Shown: in pieces, positions 1-12,157 of the stretch | Layout: each line of letters starts with the position of its first letter | Position numbering within the stretch: position 1 is the first letter of the stretch | Assembly (NCBI GenBank): GCA_965153455.1 | Contig: OZ234493.1 | Coordinates: 1,798,001-1,862,000, forward strand | Reading direction: 5' to 3' | From: Sphagnum compactum | Lineage: Eukaryota > Bryophyta > Sphagnopsida > Sphagnales | Length of the DNA: 64,000 bases | Translations under genes and position numbers: made by a program | Notes under the pieces: generated by a model | What the model saw: the letters and a program-made list of their open reading frames with translations, nothing else | What the model was told of the DNA's origin: nothing | Databases searched by the model: none

Positions 1-2394
1 ACAAATTTACGTGAAAAAAATTGAATAGTCCAATATAAGATAATTCATGTGCTAGTGGTGATTTTTCACATTCATACATAATTTGTATGAATATTTTGGT
101 TTAATGCCAAAAATGCAAAAAATCCTAGAAAATCCCAAAATGAGTTCTAATGTATAACCAAAAATGTTTTTTGGTAAGATTATTTCCTGCACATGTGATT
201 TTCATCTAAAGCTAAACATTTTGAATCCATTAAACATAATTGTTTCATCAAATGGTTTGAAAAATGTGTCCTTTGCCTTACAACTCTTTCTTTCAAAATT
301 TTAAAATTTTGAAATTTTTGTTTAATTTGGTTTTTCATCAAGTTCATCTAATGAACATGTACTTTCATAAAAAAGGGCATGTTTTTGTTGTTAAAAAATT
401 TGAAATCAAATATATGATTTTATGCATTCCTTTTTATTCCTTTTTTAAAAATGTACTTCAGACATTTGATTACTTTAGTTTACAAAACTCAAAATGACAT
501 TTACATAATATCCAAATTATTTTAAAATATTTTTATTAATTAAAAAAACATCATTTTATCTAGTGGCATACAACAATCCATTACAATTATAGTATTGTAA
601 AATAAACAAAAATTCAAAGTTATCTTTTGCAATCTTTTTTTAATTAGACACTCCTTTTTGGTACCCCAATCATGAATGGATTCACACACATAACTATGCC
701 AAAACTTTTCAAGACTAAAATCTTAATTCTTTCACAATTCTATGCCATGGAATTTTGCATTCATCCAACAACTTGTTTTCATTAAGTGAAAGTGTTTCCA
801 AAAGTCATAAACATTCACTTATACCAACCAAAAAGAAATTGAACAAAACATTTCCTAAAGTCTACACATCACATGGCTCCCAATGTGATTCAACATGCAC
901 ATTAATGTGACAAAGATTTTTTTCACATGAATTATCATGTGAAAGTCATGCACATTAATTGAAGTTATGATCATATCATAATATTTTTATGAAATATAAC
1001 CATCAAGTAAATTACCAAACTTAACCCATGGGTAATTACATAAGTAATAATCTAATTACATTAAGTTACATGCCCTCATGAAATACATGGTCAAGATAGG
1101 GAGGAAACTAATCAATGATTGACAAACTTTGACCAAGACCATATTAAAGAAATGGGACCCAATCTTGCCTCGAAATCTCAAACCAAATTGGCACAATCTT
1201 TGGTTGAAAATCATAACGAAAAACAATGCATGATTCATCTAGTTCTTATGGCAAAAAAAACTCTTATAATCAACAAATGGAGAGCAAAGGCAAATCCAAG
1301 GATTGAGGTAAGTCGCTATCATGCAATCATAACACATCAAAAACCATTTTAAACATATTTTGAAAATGTGAAAAAATGTGAAAGGCATGGTCATGGGCAT
1401 TCACATTTTTGCATCGATTGAAATTTCCCTCAACACAGAAAGGCAATGGAAAGGCCTACACATGGAACATTGCGTATTTAACAAAAGGTTGTCGAAGAAA
1501 GTTGAATGTTGTTAGTCAACATGGACACTACTCTATGGGGTTACTATTTGGTTGGATTGTGAGGAATGACCTATGTTTCAACAATCGTTGATGGCTTGAC
1601 AAGAAATACAATAGATGTACCGTAACCTAGGGTCAACAAATAATTTTCTTTTTCAAAAAATGATTTTTTAAAACAAAATTGAAATTATAACCTTTGCCCT
1701 CATCTATTATAATAGTATATATGATACGAGGAATGAAATTATTTTAGAATGTAACCTATGATAATTATGATGATTTTCAACATGTCAACATTATTTTTAC
1801 AAATTTTCATTTCACTATTTTGTGGATTATTCAATGAGAAAACAGACCTTAAGGTAAGGTATTTGGGAAGGCCTAGTGGATTATGGTAGGCTAGAGTGGG
1901 CTAGGACCTTGAATGAGATTGCAAGGTCACCACTACTTAGCAAGCCTTCCTTAAGGAATTCAATGAGACTTGGTGCGCACATCATGCTATTTGTGCTAGA
2001 GATGGCCATAAAGTTCAGTGTGTCTCCTCCAAATGTGGTGACTTTGTGCAGTTTTTCCCCAAAAAACTCCTTTGTAGGAGGATACAAAGCCCCACTCCTT
2101 TTATTGTTACAAAGTGATGAAATTTGACCAAAAAAAACTTCTCTAGATGATGTCTCATTAAGAGAGTTACTTCAAGGGCATTTGATATGCTAATCTATTA
2201 TTTTTCAAGTGGGCTGTACCCATAGCATCTGGATTCCAAGGGGTGAGATAGCTTGCCCTGTATCACACCAATCCAACAAGATCATCATGTCTGGGGACAT
2301 TGGGGGATCAGGGGGAGAACATGCTACAATTAGCACCAATGTGGATGGATGGGACCATTTGATAATAGAGGTAAGTAAACCCTTTCCAACAGAG
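1..2394. other. AT-rich intergenic DNA, no gene recognised
   Basis: The stretch is AT-rich with frequent stops on both strands. The short open frames, all under 90 codons, show no recognisable domain and no codon pattern like the real exons elsewhere in the window. It probably consists of old, unrecognisable transposon sequence. Confidence 0.6.
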
Positions 2395-2730
2395 GTGATT
2401 GGTGTAGTTATGATGAATTTGGGAAGTGCCCAGTTGCCTTGGGGAATCACATGATGCCTCAGGCCATGAGGCCAACATTACTATGGATTGGTGATTGACA
2501 TAGGTATGATGAATTTGGGAAGATGGATGCCTTGTTTCTACTTTCTACCCTTTGTCACGAGTAATCAATCATGTGACGCCCAAGGCCATGAGGCCAACAT
2601 TACTTATCGATTGGTGATTGACATAGTTATAATGAATTTGGGAAGATGCCGCGCACGTTTATGCTTTCTACCCTTTGTCAAGGGTAATCATGTGACGCCT
2701 AAGGCCACTAGGCCAAAATTATGGATAAAC
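2395..2730. repeat. Degenerate tandem repeat, three units of about 90-120 bp
   Basis: Three successive units share the order GGTGATTGG, then ATGATGAATTTGGGAAG or a close variant, then GTGACGCC or ATGATGCC, then AGGCCATGAGGCCAACAT. Units start near 2395, 2487 and 2608. The third is the most diverged, with AGGCCACTAGGCC in place of AGGCCATGAGGCC. No coding function is visible. Confidence 0.75.
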
Positions 2731-3479
2731 TCATCAAGTGTTGTTTGAATTAGTTCCAAGTAAACTAAAAAATTGTCTAACATGCTTTTCCTATGTAGAT
2801 TATGTACACCTACCACACATATTTGATGTACACCTTTTATGAGTTTCTTTGCATGTTTCTTTTTTGTCATCCAACTTGTATATTTTATTTGACTGTGCCA
2901 TGTAGGGTAGAATAAGAGAAAGGGTTTTTCTTGTAGTGCACATCACAACATATGAATGTGCAAGGAAAAAATTGGTTGTGATGTATTGGAGGTAATTGAT
3001 GTAAATTTTTAATCCCAAAAAAAGTGGGGACGGTGTGAACCATGTTAGGTTTAAGCTATTAGGGATATAGATGCACTAACCATGTGTAGCCACTTATTTT
3101 GATGGGGTAAAATACTTTGTGCATCACCAAAATTGATGGTCTTTTAAACATTCCTATTGATTTGAAATTTGTTCCACCATTGAAAAACTCAATGTAAGGA
3201 AATCTTTAATAGACCCACCTAAACGGTGCATAAAGGCTTAGGCTTTGAGGGCGTAGACCCTAAATCATAATCTGCAAAACGGAAACCTTATTTCCTATAT
3301 GTCAAGGTTGTAGGCCTCATTTTTTTCTATCTTACATCAAAGACCAATTTCTTGTACCCTAATCCCTAAACTTTATGACCAATGTCCAACTTACTTTTAC
3401 CCACAAACCTCACACCTGAAAAACCCCAACTTTAAATGTTCAACAATTTTGATTATAGATAAATGATGAAGTACAAGGT
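2731..3479. other. Intergenic DNA, nothing recognised
   Basis: AT-rich sequence with short chance frames only. Neither strand shows an RNA gene or a recognisable protein fragment. Confidence 0.5.
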
Positions 3480-4040
3480 TTAGGTTGTAGCATATAAGGT
3501 TAAGGTTGAAAAGCATAAGGTCTAACAATTGAGTTGTAGAGGATTTTGATATATGACGTGGAGTTTAAGGTTTAATATTAATTGAGTTGTAGAGGATTTT
3601 GATATATGACATGGAGTTGAAGGTTTCATATTCACGGTAAAAAGATATATTTGATATAAGATATGGAGTTTTAAGGTTTAATATTGACGGTAAAAAGATA
3701 TATTTGATATAAGATATGGAGTTTAAGGTTTCAGATTTAAGGCATAAGAATTAGGTTTTGAATATAGCATGTAAGGGTTAAGGTCTATGTTATTGCATTC
3801 AAATTTGGGGACAAGAAATAAATTTATAGACTTTTAGGGCACATGGCTTAGTGAATAGGATTTAGGCTTGTGCATTCAAGTTATACAATACAGGGTTAAG
3901 GGTTTGGGACTAGATATAAGATGTACATAATACATGGGTTTAGGGTTTAAGATTTTCAGTTGTGCCGCAGAAAACTTTGGATACAAGGCAACAGGTACAC
4001 GGGTAGGGATTTAGGCATATGATATAAGGGACAAGGTTAA
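3480..4040. repeat. Degenerate AAGGTTTA-type repeat region with two local tandem duplications
   Basis: A roughly 55-bp unit containing GAGTTGTAGAGGATTTTGA occurs near 3530 and 3586. A roughly 53-bp unit containing GGTAAAAAGATATATTTG follows near 3637 and 3690. The whole stretch is littered with AAGGTTTA and GGGTTTA words that resemble decayed plant telomere-type repeats. It is noncoding as far as can be seen. Confidence 0.65.
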
Positions 4041-4301
4041 GGTCCCACCTGGATTAATCCTGAGAAAACTTAAGCTTTTCTGTTGGAAAACTGTCCAGTA
4101 ATGGAAGGCAAGGTTGGAATCAAGAAATTGAGAATTGAGAAATCTCCATACTCACCATCAGTAAAGCCGGAACAGTTTACAAGCTTTTCCATGAAGTGAA
4201 AGAAAAAGTTCCAGATATAAGGAATTATAGAAGCAGGAAAAAGAGACAACACAAAAGGGTTGAACTAAACTGAAGAAACAAAAACTAGTATGAAAAAAAG
4301 T

Positions 4302-4990
4302 GAGAGTTTCTCACTTGTTCAGGGACCTTCACTGTGTACGATAGCAATTTGTATGTCACAACTCCCCCCTGATTTCATCAGCTGCCTACAGTAAGTATAG
4401 GTGGATGCATCCACTAACCTGTGAACTGCATTTTAGTTGCAAGTCCAGAAGCAACAAGAAGACTCAGCCATGACATTGGCGAGCAACCAACAACAGACAA
4501 TGGGAAAACATAGAGAAAAGTTGCGGGGAAAAAACAAAATAGCACACAATAAGAAGAAAAAACCATAGAATAACAGACAAAAAGGGGAAAGTCAAAGAGA
4601 ACCAAGTGAGCACAAAACAGCACCCCACGTGAATTTTGCCATCACACAAACGTGGCATCTGCAGCCAAAGCAATAGATATTGATGAAATTGCAGAAAAAC
4701 CCTCCACAACAACAATTTGAAGGTAGGACAACAGTGATTGCAGCCATAACCTTATGAGATTCACTCACAAAGTGTCTAAACATCATCACTTTGATCACAA
4801 ATAGCAATGATGTACTGCCCTAACCACCCGATGACTTCATCAGCTCCTTACAGAGTGTGTAGATACATACACATCAACCCAGAATCTTGTCAAACCAGAT
4901 TTCAAAATCTGTGCCTTGATTTTCTGTCACATTTCAGAAGCCACAAGAAGACTCAGGTATGATGTTGGCTAGCACTAAGAGACATAGCTA
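4302..4990 (-). repeat. Two minus-strand copies of a dispersed repeat also present in APX intron 1
   Basis: Read on the minus strand, 4302-4500 and about 4830-4990 both carry a CTGAGTCTTCTTGT word, a CTTCTG stretch and then GAGCTGATGAAGTCA or a close variant. The 4302-4500 copy also carries AAGGTCCCTGAACAAGTG. The same order occurs on the plus strand at about 8820-9005 inside the first APX intron. The copies are considerably diverged, so this is an old family. No reading frame is conserved between copies. Confidence 0.7.
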
Positions 4991-6358
4991 AAGGAAAGAA
5001 GTCAATAGTATCCTCTTTCAAGCTGCAACATGCTTGAAACAAGAGCAGACATAGGAATTCATGCAGTTGGACAAGCCTCACATCATACAGGAATGTTGAA
5101 ACATACCCAACTTTACTAATCCATGCTGAAGTTCCTTTTTACCTTGGTTCAATCCACAAGGTAACAGGAATATATGAACAAATGACTAAATGAGGGTGAA
5201 TTCTTCTAGAAAAGAGTGAATGTTTAGAGGATGAGTCTACAACTACTTCACTTGAGTAGGTGTAGTGAGGTTGAAGACCAAACCCTCTGTGTTGATATAG
5301 CACCATTTTACCCTCTCAATTCTTCCCTGGATACAATGACTTCAGCAAACAGGGGGCTATGGAGTGCTTTCATATAATTTAGTAGAGAAACCAACAACCC
5401 AGCACAACATTTGAACATCACACTCCCTATCTTGCATCGAACTTCCAACTGTTCATCCTGAGAACAGATCATGATTGGTTACAGACTAGCGAAAATGCTC
5501 ACTAGAGCTTCCAATTGATACAGATGTACCTAGCAAGCACTGAACAGTTCAACTCAAAACACAACAGACACAAGGCATTACTCCAACTCCATCTTAACAT
5601 AACCGTAAATCTCCTTTGCCAGTTCAAAGAAAAGCTCTTTCGCTGCTCAAATTTCTCATAATTCAATTGGGTCAGCAACTAAAGCAGAAATATCTTGCTG
5701 TCTATGACCAACTCCATGAATCCGTGAAACAAACTTGGAGTTTCTTCTGCAATCTCCTATGATATATTCTGTAAGAAGTCACATTATGTTGCCAAAAAAA
5801 TGAGGCAGGTAAGACAACAGTCCAAGTGAGGAAGATGAATGACACAACTACAAATCTGTTGCCAGAGATTCGAGACTTCGAAGAAATTGTGAAGGAAAAG
5901 AGGCTGCTCTCACACTTACAGTTTTGTGTTGACAACCATCCAGAAATGTCTGGTTGGTGCACAACCCGTCCATGAGCTTAGGCTTCATCAGATACCACAA
6001 GCACAACCAAACACCAAATCTCGAGGGGACCTGAAGTGAGCAGAAAACTTTGAAGACATTTTGATGATTGTAAACATCAGGAAATCAGATTCTGTTTTTT
6101 TCGTTTCCATCATCTCACATTGCTCATCATATGAATTCAGTTGTCTATTAGGACAAGAAGAATAGGCAACGAGAAGAATTAACGTCACAACCCCCCGGCT
6201 CTCATGGCAATCAAAAGCGGAAGCACCCAAAACCTCCAGGAGAAGAGATCAAAGAGCTGATAAGGCAAGAAACTTGAGTCTACAATCAGTACCTTCTTCA
6301 TCCTGAAATGATCCTCATCACCAAAAACTGCAACACCTTTTGTGCTTTTCTGTACAAA
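4991..6358. other. Intergenic DNA, no gene recognised
   Basis: The sequence has moderate base composition but no open frame above about 110 codons and no recognisable domain on either strand. It could contain an untranslated transcript divergent from APX, but nothing in the sequence proves this. Confidence 0.45.
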
Positions 6359-6565
6359 CATCTTTCCAGCTCCATGAAGCCATTGTTCAAGATCCAAGAA
6401 GCAGCATCTTTCAAGCTTAATGAAGCAATTGCTCAAGATCCATGAAGCAAATTGCTCAAGATATATGAAGCAGCATCTTTCAAGCTCCATGAAGCAATGT
6501 TCAAGAGTCATGTATCAGCATCTTTCTAGCTACATGAAGAAATTGTTTAAGATCCATAAACTGAA
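6359..6565. repeat. Tandem repeat, about 45-bp unit, roughly four copies
   Basis: Units begin with CATCTTTCAAGCTCCATGAA or variants near 6359, 6405, 6473 and 6519. Each continues with GCAATTGTTCAAGATCCATG-like sequence. The second unit carries an internal duplication of about 22 bp. A 108-codon minus-strand frame runs through it only because the repeat lacks stops in that frame. Confidence 0.75.
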
Positions 6566-7200
6566 GTCCTAGCTCTCAAAAAAGAATGGCCTTACGTTGC
6601 AGCACAAGGCTCTCTTTTCACAAGAAAAGCTCGTCAAAGACAGCAACGACACCCAAGAGGGCTGTCAAAAAACACTTCAGAAGAAAAGAAAAAAGTTGCC
6701 AATCTTTTGCAAGGGAATGCGAGGCGATGGGTGCACAACAGAGCACCACCTCTTGCACCTTGGAATGAATGTTGGTCACTACTGCTGTCATCAAGACTAT
6801 TGTTGACAGGCGAGAAATTTTGCTTATCGATTCCACACCAAAGTGCATGAGAGAGGGATGAGAGAGGCTCCAAATAGTTCTTCTCCGCTTGCTGATTGCG
6901 GCGGCGCCATTATCATCTTCTAGGGTTTCCAGAAGAATCGATGCAACTTTTTGCCCCGTTTAGTACAGTGAACGGGTTCACGGCCGGGTTCAGAATCAAG
7001 TCAATAATACACTTTTCGTGACCTAAGCTTGATAAGTGGGAGACAAAGGAGAGATACAACAGAGACACGATAGAGAAAGAGAGAGAGAAGAGAACTTGTT
7101 GGAGTTGCTGATCAAGAGAAAGGAGCGTGAGGCGTAGACTCCTTGAAGCAAAGTGAGGCTTTTGGCAAGCTTGCCTTGTACACAGCCTTTTCGGTGTCTT

Positions 7201-7223
7201 TGTGTGTGTATGTGTGTGTGTGT
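7201..7223. repeat. GT microsatellite
   Basis: A nearly pure TG/GT dinucleotide run broken by one A, lying in the probable APX leader. Confidence 0.85.
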
Positions 7224-7368
7224 TTTGCAACAAAAGTTTGATCATGGTTCAAGACTTTTGGTTGCAATCTCAACTCTGTGTGTTATCGTTTTCTTTTTGG
7301 TTTCTTCCAGTTCTTTTGCTGATGATTCGGTTTTGGATTGTCGTGGGTTGCAACTCTCAAGAGGCATG

Positions 7369-7416
7369 GTGTGTGTGTGTGTGTGTGTGTGTCTCTCTCT
7401 CTCTCTCTCTCTCTCT
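7369..7416. repeat. Compound (GT)n(CT)n microsatellite
   Basis: About twelve GT units are followed directly by about twelve CT units with no interruption. It lies about 460 bp upstream of the APX start codon, in the probable leader or promoter. Length variation is to be expected here. Confidence 0.95.
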
Positions 7417-7874
7417 TTTGCTAGCTTGTCTACTTCTGCGTTGGGTTGTTTGCTGTAGTTCTGAATCCGTCCATAGTCTAGCACAGTCACAAACTCTGCC
7501 AGCTGGATATGATGCTGGGAGCCTGTGGTGCTCTCCAGCAATCAAGCTTCATATGTGGTGGCGAGAGTTTTCTGACTGCGATCGCCGGATCTAGAGTTGG
7601 AAGGCGTTGCCTTCTGTGTTGTAACTTCGGTCTGGTTGTCCAGCCTCCTTAAAAGCGTTATTTGTAGAAGCTTGCTTTATTCTAGTACCATTGAAACTGT
7701 GTAAAAGGCAGATCAGAGATTATTCTACCCATTTTTCTTCCCTGGCCAAGATGCGAAGGTGCGACTGGATGCTTCTGTCACGTGCAGCATGGGTGATGGG
7801 TGTTGCCAGAAGCATATGGGTTGCACTATATTGCAAATGTAGTGTCTAAAGTGCTCATTTGTCTCTCTTGCAGA

Positions 7875-10800
7875 ATGGCTAAGAATTACCCAACAGTGAG
7901 TGCTGAGTATACCACTGCTGTGGAGAAGGCTCGTCGCAAACTGCGAGGTTTGATTGCTGGTATGTTGATCATCCCACTGTTGATGACTCCGGTATGTTAT
8001 CTTGTGCTAGAATTCACAGAGATCCTTACTGGTGGTGATGAGTGAAGCTTGCAAAGTCTCTATGACCTTATAACAACCTAATCATATGATGGTAGGATTA
8101 CCTTACGGAAGTGTATGTTCCATCTAATACGTAGATCTCAGGACCATAAGTTGGTAGTGTGTTTTTAGCAGAATGAAGTTTTGCTGCTTAAGGGATTGTC
8201 AAAATTTTGTTGCGATTTTGAGAAAACTCTGAGTGAGAGTCATTTCCCCTTTGCAAACTTTTGCTTGTTCTCCACTTTTGCTTGCATATACCCAAAAACC
8301 TCTTGCGAGTTGAATTGTACATCTAAAGGCTTCTCTTGTAATTTCTTGGATCTAACTGTGAGCCAGAGTCCTCAAGGTTTATCCTGTGACATTTTTGACA
8401 AACGCTCTCAACCAGAGTATGCAGGTATTGAAATGATTAGAATGCCACACGTTCATTCTAATATCTCAATGACTGCGAAGCTCGGGGTTATCAATAGTCA
8501 ATTTTACAGGTTCTTGAGACTTTGTAGTTGCAAAAAGTTTTTTGTCTTCCAGATGGTCAGTCTTATCGTCTTTCTGAAGGCAAAAGGCTACCCTTTTAAA
8601 GTTCTTCTAAAGAGAACTAGAGGGTTGGTTCTTAAAGAAAAATTCCTCTTTGGAATTTCAGCTTTTGGCATTTTCAGAATGATTTTGCTTCGGGTCATGT
8701 AAGTGGGGAGCTTTCTGTAAGCCCACTTGTTCTTTGTCTTTCCCTGTCCTTTCCCTTTCTGTCTTTCTTTGTTTCTTTGTCTGGTCTTTGTTGTGGTTTT
8801 GTTGTGGTGTCTGTTGCTAGCCAGTAGTATGGCTGAGTCTTCCCGTTGCTTCCAGAATTGCAGCAGAAACTCAGTTCGCAGGTTGGTGCTTGTCACTGGC
8901 CTTTACCCACTGTAGGGAGCTGATGAAGTCAGTGGGGAAGTTGTGATAGTTAAGTCACTATCATACATACTACTGTTGATGGTCCCTGAACAGGTGTGAG
9001 ACTGGCACTTTTGTTCATACCGGTGTGTGTTTTTTGTTTTTAGTTTTGTTTCTTGTCTTCCCTTGTTTGGTTCTTTCTGTGGCTTCCTGAGGAAGTGTTA
9101 GCCTTGCTGTTTCTTCTTCATTGTGAGAACGGATATTTCTCTATTCTCATGAAAGATATTGTTCTCCACCTTTGTCATTGAAATGAACTCATAAGTTAGA
9201 GCCTACCTTAATCATTTGTGTTTAGAAGTTTTCTGATTGATTGTGTGCTGATTGGTGGTGTTGCTAAACATCATCACTGTGAACTGCAGGTAACCCAACT
9301 CCCTAAGGATCTTAATGCTTCATGTAGATGGGAAATGCAAATTTTGTGACCATTAAGGAGCCTTGTCACGAGCTACTTCGATGTTGGTCTGATTTTTATT
9401 TTTGGTTCCATTGTTCTTGTGATGTGCAGAAAAGAATTGTGCTCCTATCATTGTGCGTCTTGCGTAAGTTACTTTCTGATCTTGTCACTCTGTACCATTT
9501 CAATTCTAGTGGGTTTAGGTGATGAAGTTCACTTCTTGGTTTGAACTTGTGTGTCCTAAAGTCCTTGATGCTAAGAATTTTAATTGTTTCTACAGTTATT
9601 GTTGAACATTCTAATGCTTATAGTTGCAGCATGTCAGCTTCAGGATTTGGAGGGTTCCATTGTTGTCCTTCCTTGGGTATCTGAGTACCTCTACTTGCCT
9701 CCTTAGAATATGCCAATGAGTGGTAGGATACCACTGTTGCTCTTGGGAACAGGTGGCATGGTGCTGGTACCTATGACTGCAAGTCCAAGACTGGAGGACC
9801 TTTTGGAACTATAAGGAATGCAGAGGAGCTTGCCCATGGGGCCAATGCTGGCCTTGACATTGCCGTGAAGCTTCTTCAGCCCATCAAGGACCAATTTCCA
9901 ATCATCACATATGCTGATTTTTACCAGGTGCCCTTCTCCTCAAATACAGTCAAATGTTCTCTTCAAAGTCCAGTTCTACTTGCTGGTTTGTATGTGAAGC
10001 CATCTGGCTGTGGAGATTTCTCTGCAATGTTAGAGATATGTTTGCCTGGACTCTGAGCAAATTCTTATGTACTCATCAACACCAACCATTGTCTGATGAA
10101 GTCTGTGAGAAGTAATGGTGACCAGTAACTGACAATCATGATGAAGGTGATAGTCAGCTTTGTGAGGGACACCCACAAGGTTATGACCACAACTGTTTTT
10201 GACATGTTCATTTGGGTGTCACTGGAACTGAGCTTTAGAAAGTGTTATTATGGCATTTTCTCTGCATTCTCTTATGTATGGTCAGACTTAGGTTTCAGAC
10301 ACGAGTTTCCTGATGGTCATGATCCACAATCAATTGCTAGTCTTTGCAAGGCAAATTCCGCATACAGTTTAGAGTTTTGAAGGTGTAGGAGTTACTCAGT
10401 GTGGTCTATGCTTTTGTCTTTCAGCTTGCAGGTGTTGTTGCAGTTGAGATCACTGGTGGGCCTACTATCCCCTTCCACCCAGGAAGAGAGGTATTGATTT
10501 TGACCTTTGCTATGCCTGGAATTCATTGACACTATTGTAGGTATTCCAGTGCTCCTATCTCAGAACTTAACTTGCAGATATGAATGTGGTGGATGTAGAC
10601 CCTGGTTTCTCTTTTTCTAGCTTCTTGTAGAGTTTTTTTGCTTCAAACTGCCTGTTTCTGAAGCCTGAAATTGTCTCTTCCACCCTTGAGTTAAAAAACA
10701 ATTTCGGAGGTTAAATACACCTATGTTCTGAAATCTGTGAAAGACAGCCTTGTGATTTCTCGTTGTTGGCTGTTGATCACTTGTTGTATGCTGGCTCAAC

Positions 10801-12157
10801 ACTACAATGTTTCTTTTTTACTATGGCCTTGGGTTTCAGGATGGACCAGTTTGCCCAGTTGAAGGTCGGCTTCCTGATGCCACTAAAGGTACAGATTAGC
10901 AACCCTGTCAGTCATATTGTTCTCTCAGTCCACCCTTGTATTTGTATTCCTTGTCTGCCCTCTGATGCTTTTGTGTGCAAGACACTTTCTGGATATGAAG
11001 AGATTGATTAATGAAGAAGCCTTTGTTCCATCTCTTGCATCACCACTCATTGCATATAGGGGATTTTGGTTCAGGGGCAGATAATTATTCATGAAATATT
11101 CCTTTTTTGCCTTCATCTACAGCTGAAGACTGCTCATCTATCAACTGCACTCAAAGGTCTTGTCTCTGATTATTTGGTCTGTAGGTGTGGATCATCTTCG
11201 CAATGTGTTTAACGATGGGATGGGTCTGACTGATCTGGATATTGTGACTCTCTCTGGAGCTCACACTCTGGTATGCTCCAAGTTCTTGCTGAAATTGAGG
11301 TGTGTTATTGAGACATGTCTGCAGACATGAGTCAGTATTTTCAACAGTCGACTGAATTCTCACAGGGCATTCTCCTCTGTGGATGCACAGCATGCACTCC
11401 TGTGCTCATGCTATGATGAGATTATGCACTTAAAATGAATGTCTTGGGTAATGCAATTCTGGAATTCATCTCCTCATTGATCTCTGACCCTTCAATTGAA
11501 TGTAACAGGGTAGATGCCACAAGGAACGGTCAGGCTTTGAGGGTGCATGGACTCCAAACCCTCTCCAGTTTGACAACACTTATTTCACGTGAGTGATGGC
11601 TTTTCATTTCAAAGGTGCTTGAGATGAAGGTTTTTTAAGTGTCATATGGCATTTAAAAGAGGTCTTCTCAATCTAAGTTGCTGGATGCTTTTGAACTTTG
11701 GACCTTTCATGATCAAGCACAGGAATGAGATGCAGACATGGTCTGAGGATTCACAAAATGACCCAAGTTTTGTAGTCAACTGGGTAGTAGGTAAATCCTC
11801 CTTGTCTCTTGCTGCCCATGGTTTTGATAAGGAACTGCTGATTTTGGCAGAGAATTGCTGTCTGGAGAGAAGGAAGGTTTAATCCAGCTTCCGTCTGATA
11901 AGGCACTTCTTGAGGATCCTGTCACGCGTGAACTGGTTGAGCTGTATGCCAAGGTTAGCTGGGGCACTGTCTATCCTTTCTCACAACTTGAAAATTGTGG
12001 ATGCATTGATGGATCATGGAGTGAGACCTGTTCCTTCATTAAACCTCTTGTTAACCTTTTTCTGTTACAGGATGAGGATAAGTTTTTTGAGGACTACACC
12101 ATTTCACACTTGAAGTTATCTGAGCTTGGGTATTTTTTTCACCTCCTTCACAAATAA
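7875..12157 (+). CDS. APX: Ascorbate peroxidase (class I heme peroxidase), probably cytosolic, nine coding exons
   Basis: The enzyme reduces hydrogen peroxide to water using ascorbate. Exons are 7875-7959, 9430-9463, 9753-9927, 10425-10490, 10840-10888, 11185-11270, 11509-11588, 11851-11953 and 12071-12157, giving 254 residues (cytosolic APX is about 250). All introns are GT..AG and the phases join without a break. The protein opens [13 protein letters not shown]30, C32, R38, W41 and H42 (distal heme side), H163 (proximal ligand), R172 (ascorbate site), W179 and D208 all fall at the numbering used for pea cytosolic [15 protein letters not shown] and [17 protein letters not shown] are intact. 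There is no transit peptide or C-terminal membrane anchor, which supports a cytosolic location. After SELG the normal FADA-like ending is replaced by YFFHLLHK; either the C-terminus has diverged or a short last exon was missed. Intron 1 (1.47 kb) contains a dispersed repeat. The tiny 34-nt exon 2 is supported by its exact phase and by encoding [12 protein letters not shown]. Confidence 0.96.
8820..9010 (+). repeat. Dispersed repeat copy inside APX intron 1
   Basis: The plus strand carries GGCTGAGTCTTCCCGTTGCT, GGAGCTGATGAAGTCAGTGG and GGTCCCTGAACAGGTGTGAG in that order. It matches the two minus-strand copies at 4.3-5.0 kb and, more weakly, a stretch near 18.36 kb. A T/C-rich tract precedes it, as in the 4.5-kb copy. 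It is probably an old non-autonomous element; its ends are not defined. Confidence 0.65.

Larger units (their letters stand above)
6850..7874 (+). promoter_or_regulatory. Upstream and 5' leader region of the APX gene
   Basis: This is the kilobase upstream of the APX start codon. It includes a purine-rich GAGAAAGAGAGAGAGAAG stretch near 7075 and two GT runs, the second joined to a CT run. A consensus 3' splice site (pyrimidine-rich, ending TTGCAG) lies one base before the ATG at 7875. The leader is therefore probably interrupted by an intron whose donor I cannot place; one possibility is GCGAAG/GTGCGA near 7757. The transcription start is not determined. Confidence 0.5.

Noticed and set aside
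6185-6511. 108-codon minus frame with repeated ERCCF-like words
   Set aside because: It is the translation of a simple tandem repeat with no other support.
8181-8702. 173-codon plus-strand open frame
   Set aside because: It lies wholly inside APX intron 1, next to a dispersed repeat. It shows no recognisable domain, and the APX splice phases on both sides are exact.
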